DNA from: Mesostigma viride
Taxonomy: Eukaryota; Streptophyta; Mesostigmatophyceae; Mesostigmatales; Mesostigmataceae
DNA length: 56,520 bases
NCBI GenBank assembly: GCA_009746045.1
Contig: RPFO01001493.1
Location: forward strand, 1 to 56,520
Reading direction: 5' to 3'
The notes under the pieces: model-generated
The model's input: only the letters and a program-made list of their open reading frames with translations
The model's database searches: none
What the model was told of the DNA's origin: nothing
In this document: positions 46,645 to 56,520 of the stretch, piece by piece
Position numbering within the stretch: the first letter of the stretch is position 1
Layout: each line of letters begins with the position of its first letter
Program-made: the position numbers and the translations under genes

Positions 46645-49600
46645 GTAATGCTCTGGCCAGCTCTCGGTGATTTCGGAATGACGACATTGCAGCCGCTGTC
46701 AAACACAATAAGAGTCTCTGCTATATAGAAGTGTCTCCAACCATGCAACCCTTCCCCCTTCCCCCTTCCCCCTTCCCCTTCCCCTTCCCCTTCCCCCTTC
46801 CCCCTTCCCCTTCCCCCTTCCCTTCCCCTTCCCCCTTCCCCCTTCCCCCTTCCCCTTCCCCCTTCCCCCTTCCCCCTTCCCCTTCCCCCTTCCCCCTTCC
46901 CCCTTCCCCCTTCCCCTTCCCCTTCCCCCTTCCCCTTCCCCCTTCCCCCTTCCCCCTTCCCCTTCCCCTTCCCCTTCCCCTTCCTTCCCCCTTCCCCTTC
47001 CCCCTTCCCCTTCCCCTTCCCCCTTCCCCCTTCCCCTTCCCCCTTCCCCCTTCCCCCTTCCCCTTCCCCCTTCCCCCTTCCCCCTTCCCCCTTCCCCCTT
47101 CCCCTTCCCCCTTCCCTTCCCCCTTCCCCCTTCCCTTCCCCTTCCCCCTTCCCCCTTCCCCTTCCCCCTTCCCCTTCCCCCTTCCCCTTCCCCCTTCCCC
47201 CTTCCCCCTTCCCCCTTCCCCTTCCCCCTTCCCCCTTCCCCCTTCCCCCTTCCCCTTCCCCTTCCCCTTCCCCTTCCCCCTTCCCCTTCCCCTTCCCCCT
47301 TCCCCCTTCCCCTTCCCCTTCCCCTTCCCCCTTCCCCTTCCCCCTTCCCCTTCCCCTTCCCTTCCCCCTTCCCCCTTCCCCTTCCCCCTTCCCCTTCCCC
47401 TTCCCCCTTCCCTTCCCCCTTCCCCCTTCCCCCTTCCCCTTCCCCCTTCCCCCTTCCCCTTCCCCTTCCCCCTTCCCCCTTCCCCCTTCCCTTCCCCTTC
47501 CCCCTTCCCCTTCCCCCTTCCCCCTTCCCCCTTCCCCTTCCCCTTCCCCCTTCCCCCTTCCCCTTCCCCTTCCCCCTTCCCCTTCCCCTTCCCCTCCCCT
47601 TCCCCTTCCCCTTCCCCTTCCCCCTTTCCCAAGTGGCCACATACCCCGGCGGGCTGCCCCCAATTCCTTTACATATCCCCCCTGCCCCCCTCCTCACGTC
47701 CTCACGTCCTCACGTCCTCACGTCCTCGCGTCCTCGCGTCCTCGCGTCCTCGCGTCCTCGCGTCCTCGCGTCCTCGCGTCCTCGCGTCCTCGCGTCCTCG
47801 CGTCCTCGCGTCCTCGCGTCCTCGCGTCCTCGCGTCCTCGCGTCCTCGCGTCCTCGCGTCCTCGCGTCCTCGCGTCCTCGCGTCCTCGCGTCCTCGCGTC
47901 CTCGCGTCCTCGCGTCCTCGCGTCCTCGCGTCCTCGCGTCCTCGCGTCCTCACGTCCTCACGTCCTCGCGTCCTCGCGTCCTCGCGTCCTCACGTCCTCA
48001 CGTCCTCACGTTCTCACGTCCTCACGTCCTCACGTCCTCACGTCCTCCCCCTTCCCCCAACCTCTGGTTGTATCCACTTTCCACCCTAGTTCTGATTTGA
48101 TGTTTGATAAGGATTGGCATCGTTGTTCCAAAGTTTACTAGGGGATCGCTGACTTCTCGTCTTCTTTGCTGCCATCTCGGTTTTTCTTATTATAGTCGGG
48201 TTTCGTCTTGTCATCTGAGCGCATGCGGCGCAGATCAATGTTAAGTAACAACCACACCGCCGCTGACAGTGCTGTCGCAGTCTATACCTGACACCCAAAT
48301 ATATTCCAGGGGTAGTCTTGCACGTGTACATAATTGGAGGAGTTGTTACCTGCTGGGTTTCGGTAAGTCTGTGTTGTAACATATTGGGTGTTTTTATCAC
48401 ATCCTTGTTGTTATGTGCTGGGTCGCCTGGGCCCTGGAATGTTTAATTTCGTCATTGCCTGCTGCTGCTGAGGCGAGGACGAGAATCAGACTGCATGCTC
48501 TCCTAGCTTCTAATACTACTATACTTGTTGTGAAACTTACGTGACCTTTGCTGCCTGATGCAATCAGCGCTCATGCGGTTCATATTCTCCTTTCTTTATT
48601 CGAAATGGTTCCCCTTCCCATGGTAAAAAATCCTGGGCGTCTAGTTTCGGTTCCCCTTGGGACCCCCACACGCAATGCGCCGATTCTTCTTGGTTGATAT
48701 TGACCCATACTCGGCCTGTTTGTTTTTGGCCATCTCCTGCTGCGCACAAGTCGACACTTTTTAAGCATTGGTCCTTAATTCCTGATTGCTTTCGACGTTG
48801 TTCACACGGACAGGGCGGGCAAGTCGACGCTCACCAACGCGATCGCTCGGCAGACGACGTTCACGCCTGCCGAGTTCGCGGCGGCGTACAAGGACCTCAT
48901 GCCCACAGGGGCATGCGAGGCGAGGCTACCCAAGGACTTGCTGCCACAGATCACGCTCGTCCGCAACAACAAGTCGGGGCGGCACGTTCACCCCGGGGAT
49001 GGGAACAATGGCCACAATCATAACAATAACAGTAATAGGGAGGGGGAGGAGGAGGAGGAGGAGGATACGAGCTCATCGGGTTCGGATGGAAGCGTTGCAG
49101 GGCACGGCGGCGGGGACCGGTTGTCCACGCTGGCATTCCATCCCACAAATCTCAAGGACATTGATGAGTGGGTTATTTCGGTATGTGCCAACTACAATTG
49201 TCCGGTACTAAAGGAATCGGAAAAGTGTTCACTATAGGGCTGCTGCTCTGCTGACAGCCCTTTTTTTTAATATGAAGGTGTATATGGCGGGCGCTGCGGA
49301 GACTATGTAACTAGGGCGCCAACATGCAACGCGAGTATAGAATGAATGCGAATATGGGGTTAGACTGCCGCCGTGCAAGGTATAAGTGTTGTTTGCGGGG
49401 GTGGATGGGTGGGTGGGTGGGCGGTAGCATACTGTTATTCCTAGGTTCTTGACGACCTGGCAGCTAAGGTCAGGCAGCCCCCAGCACCGCTCTGCGTTGA
49501 TAAGCATTGTTTTTTGACATCGCCTTTCTTGAATTTGATTGTAAAAGTTTACTACCACATACTAGTCACAGCTGTTTCTCTATACTGCTATTACTCATAA

Positions 49601-52600
49601 ATAAAAATAATAATGTATGTAAAATCAGAAGGATATCAACGGGAAAAGGCACTATAGGGGGCGCCCGCAGTATCGTAACAAGAATCACAACTTCGCAACT
49701 TTCCAGGAGCACCAAAAAAAAGTTGCAAACCTGATTTTAGCTGGCAAAACTGGTTGTTGCGCATCTTGGTACCGTTATAACTCCTTGTAGAAATAAGACT
49801 TTGTGAAACTGAAGATGCCACGGTGTACCTCTACCTGTCCTTAAAATAAGCGCACGATAAATTTTTTTGCAATGTTGCGATTCTTGTTGCGCTACTGCGG
49901 GTGGCCCCTGTAGTGTAAACAGCTGCTTTGTTGCTGCGGGCTGACTTTGTTGCGCATGCTTCAAGGATCATCAAGTCTGCCGTCTGGTCCCCGGGGCCTT
50001 TCCTCCTGAGGTGGCCTGTTGCGTTTTCTTCCTTGCGGTTCATGTATTTGGCATAGATAGCTTTTCTTGTCAGCGAATTCGACGGCTAGTCTTGGCTCTA
50101 GTGGTGTTCGCCGTCTTTTTCATTTGGGCCACTTTTTTGTTGCTTTTCCTTGTTGTTGTCCTGTCACTTGAACTAACACTAGAGTTTTGCAAGAAAGTCC
50201 TACTGCAACTACTGTAGGAATAGTACGTTTGTGGACTAAACAAACGTACACATGATGAAAGCCGGTTTGTTGTGGGTGACACAACCCAGCACAAGCCCCG
50301 CCCCCCCCCCCCCCCCCCCCCACACACACACCACACACACGCACCCAGCCCCACACCCAAATGCATTTTTCGTATGCAGCCTGTGAGAAATACATCATCA
50401 TATCATGAGTTGGAAAGGTATTATGAATTCTTGGCCTGATAACTTGGATGCGGCCACCTGGATATATTTTAGTCTAGCGATATGTCCTAACTCGCCCGAA
50501 GTGGCTAGACTACTTTTATTTAGTAAACCGATCCATGTAAGCGTGTGGGTACACTGCACAGGAAGATAGAAGGTAGCTAATGTGCATCTCGACAGGGATC
50601 TTGCACCCTCGTGTGGCCTCGGCTACGCAACATGGGCAGGGTGAATCTCAACCATGGCGATCTTGACACCATTGCACGCTCTATGTTTGCAATTGCAATG
50701 ATCGGCGCTGATTGTGCAGGTTGACAAGGACCCTAAGTACAAAAAGGTGCTTAAGGGCATCAAGGATGCATTCGACGGCAACGAACACGTGCCCTTCCGC
50801 GGCCCCCTGCTGGCTGTGGAGGAGAATAAAGCGTCCACGCTGGTTCCGACCGCCGTCACTGCCAGCAGCGTGCACGCACCCTTCCAGTTTGTGGTGGGTG
50901 GCACCGCGACGACAACATATTCGTACTTCTGCGCTGGTCTCTTAGCTAGCATACCTGTGAGGTTTTACTCTCTTTCTTATGAGATTTTTCTCTTCTCATG
51001 CCCTCCTCTGCATTATAACGTGAAAGTAGCTATTCCTAGTGCCGTCTCATGGCTTTGCGTCGTTATGCAACCTGCCTGTACACTTGTTAGAACTATCTGT
51101 AATGTATTTGTATACTATCGCTCGGGCATCCATGTGGTTCACATGCACCCGAGCTTACGGCTTACATGCAGGAATGTGGGTTTAATGTACATTTAGGTCA
51201 CCCCAGAAAACTTATGCTTACAGGTATTGTGTTTCTGGGCCATGATCATGGCTACTACGCCTCAGCAGAAAGTTTTCCGGTTATGCTCATGGCTCCGAAT
51301 TGTGGTACACCCACTACATAAGGCTGAGCAGGTCTCGCCAACTCTCCACGACCCCCCTGCGGAAGTTTTCACTTATTTTTTAAAATCTGCCTTGGAAATT
51401 CCAGCACATGCTCGTGCTCATAATGTCTTCCTATGCCACCTGCTGTCACCTGCCACCTGCTGTCATGCTCGTGCCGTGGCCCGCCACCTGGCAGCTGGAG
51501 ATCCTCTTCATCCCCGCTTCTTACATACGGAATGCCATCCGCCCTTATGCTCATGGTCGTGTTCGCTTATGCTCTTGCAAGCTGATGTGCGCTGATGCTG
51601 CCTATGTGCGCTAATGCTTATGCTCACGTACGCTCATGTGCCCTGATGTGCGTTGTGCTGCCTATGTGCGCTAATGCTTATGCTCACGTACGCTCATGTG
51701 CACTGATGTGTGCTGATGCTGCCTATGTGCGCTAATGCTTATGCTCATGTGCGCTGATGTGCGCTGATGTGCGCTGATGTGCGCTGATGTGCGCTGATGT
51801 GCGCTGATGTGCGCTGATGTGCGCTGATGTGCGCTGATGTGCGCTGATGTGCGCTGATGTGCGCTGATGTGCGCTGATGTGCGCTGATGTGCGCTGATGT
51901 GCGCTGATGTGCGCTGATGTGCGCTGATGTGCGCTGATGTGCGCTGATGTGCGCTGATGTGCGCTGATGTGCGCTGATGTGCGTAATGTGCGTTGATGTG
52001 CGCTTTGCTGACACTCGGCCTTAGAGACATTCCCTTAGAGACATTCCCGCACCTCATGCTCAACCTGACTTCCCGTGCCGAACATGGGCTCGTGCTGACC
52101 CCCCCATACACACACCATGCAGCTGGAGATCCCCTTCATCTCCGATTCCGACATACGCAACGCGATCAATGCGCTCCGGGTCTACCAGCGCCACGACACC
52201 GGTAGGCGAATGGACGACAGTGACATGGACAGTGACGAGGATCCTGGCGTGACCGACAGGGACCCTGTGGAGGAGGCCCGCGCGCGTGACCTCTTCGGCC
52301 TGTCGGATTTGGGCAAGGACGAGGTGGTCAAGGCGGTGAAGGAACTGAACCGTGAAGGATGGAAGCTGCCGGGCCACTGGAAGCTCGTGATTGGCCACAA
52401 GCTGGTGTGGCGGTTCCAGCCCAAGAGCTTCCAGGCGGGCGCGGAAGCTGTGCATGATTTTGCGCTCAAGGTCTTGGTAGGTTGTCTCATGTATAGAATG
52501 TCCGTTGGCTTTTCCTTGGTTGCTTTCGTCTGGGGCATTGAATCTGTGTGTTCGGGGTATATGCTTCTCTACTGTGCGTGCCTACAGGTCCTTGGGGTTG

Positions 52601-55536
52601 TTCCTTGGGCCTCTGTGGGATGTCTAGGGGGTCTTGGATTGAGGCCTGAAACAGCATTCTGTCATAGTGACCTGTCCTATGGGGCTTCTTGGGTTTAACA
52701 TTCCTTCCGTTTCAAGTCTTGCTTGGATATATATGGCTCTCATGATATGAGGCTGCCTCTTCTTCTTCTTCTTCTTCTTCTTCTTCTTCTTCTTCTTCTT
52801 CTTCTTCTTCTTCTTCTTCTTCTTCTTCTTCTTCTTCTTCTTCTTCTTCTTCTTCTTCTTCTTCTTCTTCTTCTTCTTCTTCTTCTTCTTCTTCTTCTTC
52901 TTCTTCTTCTTCTTCTTCTTCTTCTTCTTCTTCTTCTTCTTCTTCTTCTTCTTCTTCTTCTTCTTCTTCTTCTTCTTCTTCTTCTTCTTCTTCTTCTTCT
53001 TCTTCTCTTCTTCTTCTTCTCTTCTCCTTCTTCTTCTTCTTCTTCTTCTTCTTCTCCTTCTTCTTCTTCTTCTTCTTCTTCTTCTTCTTCTTCTTCTTCT
53101 TCTTCTTCTTCTTCTTCTTCTTCTTCTTCTTCTTCTTCTTCTTCTTCTTCTTCTCTTCTTCTTCTTCTTCTTCTTCTTCTTCTTCTTCTTCTTCTTCTTC
53201 TTCTTCTTCTTCTTCTTCTTCTTCTTCTTCTTCTTCTTCTTCTTCTTCTTCTTCTTCTTCTTCTTCTTCTTCTTCTTCTCCTCCTTCTTCTTCTTCTTCT
53301 GCTGCTGCTGCTGGTGGGGCGGCGGCGGCGGTGGCGGTGGCGGTGGCCGCTGCTGCTGCATCTGCTGCCGCCACTGCCGCCGCTGCACTGACGCGGTGGC
53401 CAGGTGTAGTGGAGGTGGTGGTGAGGGTGAGCTGTTGGTGGTGGGGGTGGGTTTGGAGGTGACGGGGGTCAGTTGTGGGGTAGTTGATAGGGTTGGGGGG
53501 GTTGGGGGGGGTGAGAGCTGGAGAACGTTTACCCTGTCTTCTTTTGGCTTTAGTTTTTGATACAAATGGGCCCGTAATGTGGGGCATCGTGAGCTTGGCT
53601 GCTATGAACGTCCATTGAACTACTTAACTGTATTTTGTCCTTTTTCGGCATCTTGAGCATATGTGTGGGGGGGCCAGCATTCGCGTACTCCGGTTCGCGC
53701 TCAACCTGAACAGCGACTTCTGACCTCACTTTACATGACATCATTTGTACAGTACTCAGTTGAAGGCCACACATGCGCCCTCAGGTTCCATGACACCCCT
53801 CCCCCAACTTGCCGCTGCGTACCCTCATGCCTACTCTGCCTATTCTGGTAACTCTGGCCTTTTACCATCACGCTTATTCTGGCACAATACAGCATGGTGA
53901 CTGGAGCTTGTGGCAACTCGTTGACGCCTCGGGCGTCCAGCTGTCCATCCCCGGCCGCATCCCTGCCCTCGTCGACCTCCCTGGGATCGCCCTTGACGGG
54001 TCTGTCCGAGACATAATGCTTCCCCGCTATCTGCGCGAGTTCTCGGCCAACACCTACGTGTTTTTGGTAGAATGGACCGGCCAGATGGAAGGCGATGTGC
54101 GCCAGCTGGCGCGCAAAGAGGATTTCGTCCGCCAGGCGCTCATGCTCGAGCGGGAGCGGCGGCAAGGGCGGGAGATTGACGACGTCCCCCCCGTGCTCAT
54201 GTTCGTGGCCATCTTTGATCGCGCTAGCATCGTGCGGCCGCACTTCACAGTCCAGAAGATCGAAGAGTTGCTCAAGGACGAGGACTACATGGACACGTTC
54301 AGAAAGCGGATCCGCGTGAGCTTGCGAGACGTACTGAGCGGCCACGATAGTGGTGAGGCGAGACATGATGAGCAACCACGATTGTGGTGAGGGCCCGGCA
54401 GACGAGCCCAATATTAAATAGGGCAGGAACTAGTGTTATTACATAGGGAACTTTCATTCAAAATTGTTTAGAAAAGGCTATGTTCCGTCGACTTGAATCA
54501 ACAGAAGGATATGTTGCGTCGCCTTGCCCTGCCCTGTTCAGCCGTGCGGTGTGCGGTGCGGTCCTCAGGCATTCTTCTGTCTGGGTTTTTGCATTGTCAC
54601 CACCTTCATTTGTGGCACCTGGTAGAAATGCCTGTAGCGGTGGTCGCAAGGTTTGGTTAGGTAAGACCGGCTGGGATGTCAGTGGGGGTGGAAATGTTGA
54701 TTGGGGCGGTGGAAACGAAGTTCAGGGGTGGCCTATACGGTTTGTCCATGAACAGCTAGGGGTCTGAGGGGGTTAGGTGGTTTGGAATTGGAACTTATTC
54801 GGAGCGCATATATCCCGCTGGCAGACATTGGCTGGGCGTCATCCAAGTCTACGTGTTCAAAGCGCTTGCCACCGCTAGGGTTTCACTGGTAGGAGGTACA
54901 AGGACGAGACCCTCGCCGCTGCGATCGACTTAGCCTCCCGTTGGGTCGTCCGCTCCTACTGCGACAAAGTGCTGCGCCTGTCGGGCGCCACGCAGACGCT
55001 GCCCGGATCGCAGATCATCAACGTGCACGGCGTGGGCGTCCACGCCGTGCATGCCAATAGTTAATGTCCAGAATAGCAGTGGTAGATCTGAGCCATAGTA
55101 GTAGTAGAATATATAAGGGACACTCTCTTCCCACACTATTACCTCTCTTTGAGCTACCTCTCTTTAGTTTCGTGCAATACCCTGGGATTTGTCCTCCATG
55201 TTCTTCCATCCCCTTTGCGACGTGGTCGTTGCTCTATAGTACTTAAATATTTAAAATGTGTATGCTTGGACTACAACCTTTCGTCGTGCATGGGCAGAGG
55301 AGGGCGTGCGCGAGGAAGACGCCTTGCTGAGGCCCGCTGAGATCGATGACCTCATCGCTAAGGCGGAGGCCGACGGCGCGATCCAGTACCAGTACGTGTG
55401 CACGCTGCGCTGCAACGCCAAGCAGGACGAGATGGTGCAGAGGCTCAAGGGCAACGTGAGGCGAATGTACAGCCTGCAGAACGAAGTGTGGATGGCTTGG
55501 ATGCGCAACTGTGGCAGTTTGATCCTCGAGCGACAG
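46247..55536 (+). CDS. gene B: paralogue of gene A, exons 1-6 (continues beyond window)
   Basis: Exons: 46247-46644, 48814-49180, 50720-50893, 52123-52476, 53893-54352, 55298-55536, giving 664 codons with matching phases (2,0,0,0,1,0). Same motif order as gene A: APSRAGKS across the exon 1/2 junction (residues about 130-137), DLPG at about 459, VAIFDRAS in the G4 position. It differs by a ~45-residue Asn/Glu/Ser-rich insert in exon 2 and an acidic insert in exon 4. Exon 7 onward is not found before the window ends. A nucleotide-dependent mechanical or signalling role is inferred from the P-loop and DLPG only. The head-to-head layout implies an inverted duplication. Confidence 0.75.
46745..47630. 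repeat. CCCCTT/CCCCCTT pyrimidine array, gene B intron 1
   Basis: About 890 bp of units TTCCCC and TTCCCCC in irregular order on the coding strand of gene B. Long Phe/Pro/Ser or Gly/Lys/Arg/Glu frames through it are artefacts. Confidence 0.97.
47693..48047. repeat. octamer minisatellite CGCGTCCT / CACGTCCT, gene B intron 1
   Basis: About 44 units of an 8-bp repeat. CACGTCCT variants occupy both ends and CGCGTCCT fills the middle, so CpG content peaks in the centre. Confidence 0.95.
48048..48813. other. remainder of gene B intron 1
   Basis: No separate gene. Ends at the acceptor before the G1 exon. Confidence 0.4.
48814..49180 (+). CDS. gene B exon 2 (G1 motif)
   Basis: Acceptor CGGACAG, then [29 protein letters not shown], a low-complexity insert ([15 protein letters not shown]), and [11 protein letters not shown]. 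Donor GTATGT, phase 0. Confidence 0.85.
50301..50340. repeat. C21 run plus (CA)n, gene B intron 2
   Basis: 21 C followed by a short CA repeat on the coding strand of gene B, the same strand bias as poly-C in gene A intron 1. Confidence 0.9.
50720..50893 (+). CDS. gene B exon 3
   Basis: Acceptor TTGTGCAG, then [18 protein letters not shown] and [19 protein letters not shown], ending FQFV at donor GTGGGT. 58 codons, phase 0 at both ends. Confidence 0.75.
51491..51543 (+). repeat. partial copy of the exon 4 start, gene B intron 3
   Basis: GGCAGCTGGAGATCCTCTTC and ACATACGGAATGCCATCCGC repeat the acceptor and first ~50 bp of exon 4 (52119-52172) at about 80% identity, encoding [15 protein letters not shown]. 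Flanking intron (GCTCGTGC) is repeated too. The minisatellite lies between the copies. Confidence 0.7.
51590..52000. repeat. 10-bp minisatellite GATGTGCGCT with 60-bp higher-order units, gene B intron 3
   Basis: About 23 perfect GATGTGCGCT units (about 51750-51980) are preceded by roughly three ~60-bp units (GCTGCCTATGTGCGCTAATG, CTTATGCTCACGTACGCTC) made of diverged versions. Confidence 0.95.
52123..52476 (+). CDS. gene B exon 4
   Basis: Acceptor CCATGCAG, then [18 protein letters not shown], an Asp-rich insert, [19 protein letters not shown] and [17 protein letters not shown]. Donor GTAGGT. 118 codons. Confidence 0.85.
52755..53300. repeat. (CTT)n array, gene B intron 4
   Basis: About 545 bp of CTT on the coding strand with a few CT slips, followed to about 53395 by GC-rich GCT/GGC trinucleotides. 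Poly-Leu, poly-Ser, poly-Lys and poly-Glu frames here are not genes. Confidence 0.97.
53893..54352 (+). CDS. gene B exon 5 (DLPG motif)
   Basis: Acceptor ATACAG, then [47 protein letters not shown] and [15 protein letters not shown]; donor GTGAGG, phase 1. The Asp of FDRAD in gene A is Ser here. Confidence 0.85.
54894..55064 (+). other. exon-like fragment, gene B intron 5
   Basis: GC-rich frame [19 protein letters not shown] ... [18 protein letters not shown]-stop. It has coding-like composition, but its phase does not fit exon 5 and gene A has no counterpart. It could be an alternative exon, a captured fragment or chance. Confidence 0.25.
55024..55051. repeat. perfect hairpin in gene B intron 5
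   Basis: 12-bp GC-rich stem TGCACGGCGTGG / CCACGCCGTGCA with a 4-base loop GCGT. Its GGCGTGGG core is also part of the dispersed CATGTRCGGCGTGGG motif. Confidence 0.8.
55298..55536 (+). CDS. gene B exon 6
   Basis: Acceptor ATGGGCAG, then an acidic start ([11 protein letters not shown]), [16 protein letters not shown] and [15 protein letters not shown]; donor GTGGGT, phase 0. Confidence 0.8.
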
Positions 55537-55594
55537 GTGGGTTGGGATGGGGGCTCGTAAAGTTTACCTGCCATGGTATTGCTTTCTCTCCCCT

Positions 55595-56520
<926 letters not shown>

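Noticed and set aside
46699-48100. Gly/Arg/Lys/Glu or Pro/Phe/Ser-rich proteins of 300-450 residues
   Set aside because: Products of the CCCCTT and CCTCGCGT arrays inside an intron of gene B.
51590-52000. CRISPR-like array
   Set aside because: Contiguous 10-bp units without unique spacers in an intron of a eukaryotic gene; it is a minisatellite.
52624-53587. Poly-Lys, poly-Glu, poly-Leu, poly-Ser proteins
   Set aside because: All are readings of the (CTT)n array in gene B intron 4.

Overview
The window looks like nuclear DNA of a eukaryote, most likely a green alga. The split genes use GTGAGT/GTGGGT/GTAAGT-type donors and GCAG acceptors, a TGTAA motif lies downstream of one gene, chromodomain Ty3/gypsy elements are present, and GC-rich exons sit in AT-rich flanks full of long simple repeats. 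The lineage is an inference; nothing here names a species.

Region 1 (1-19791) is a nested stack of transposons, all read from the minus strand. Element 1 (1-10563) is a young Ty3/gypsy chromovirus: its two LTR copies differ at about five of 348 positions. In coding order it carries a small basic ORF, a protein with an RNase H1 N-terminal (hybrid-binding) domain, gag with a zinc knuckle, protease, RT-RNase H-integrase with a frameshifted chromodomain, and a large extra ORF between pol and the 3' LTR. It sits inside the 3' extra ORF of element 2 (10564-19791), an older, frameshifted chromovirus with a 698-bp LTR and a primer-binding site. The RT gene of element 2 is itself split by a 1.7-kb piggyBac-like element with perfect TTAA duplications; removing it rejoins the RT frame.

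Region 2 (19792-28561) is repeat-dominated. It holds a fold-back pair of inverted repeats, a 424-bp repeat present as two opposed copies, a ~185-bp tandem satellite, a truncated LINE with a (TTAA)n tail that contains a still shorter antisense copy of its own 3' end, and two blocks of tetranucleotide arrays.

Region 3 (28562-55536) holds two paralogous multi-exon genes arranged head to head. Gene A (minus, ten exons, about 1,061 codons) appears complete. Gene B (plus, six exons, then leaves the window) shares every intron position and phase that can be compared. Both encode a P-loop protein with a G1 motif split by intron 1 and a DLPG motif about 290-330 residues later. This suggests a large dynamin-like GTPase with a big insertion, but the family assignment is tentative. 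A 2.5-kb interval between the genes contains a TATA box, a tandem heat-shock-element-like repeat and a hairpin. The introns carry very long simple repeats, often pyrimidine-rich on the coding strand, plus small duplications of exon/intron junctions.

No rRNA, intact tRNA or CRISPR array was seen.
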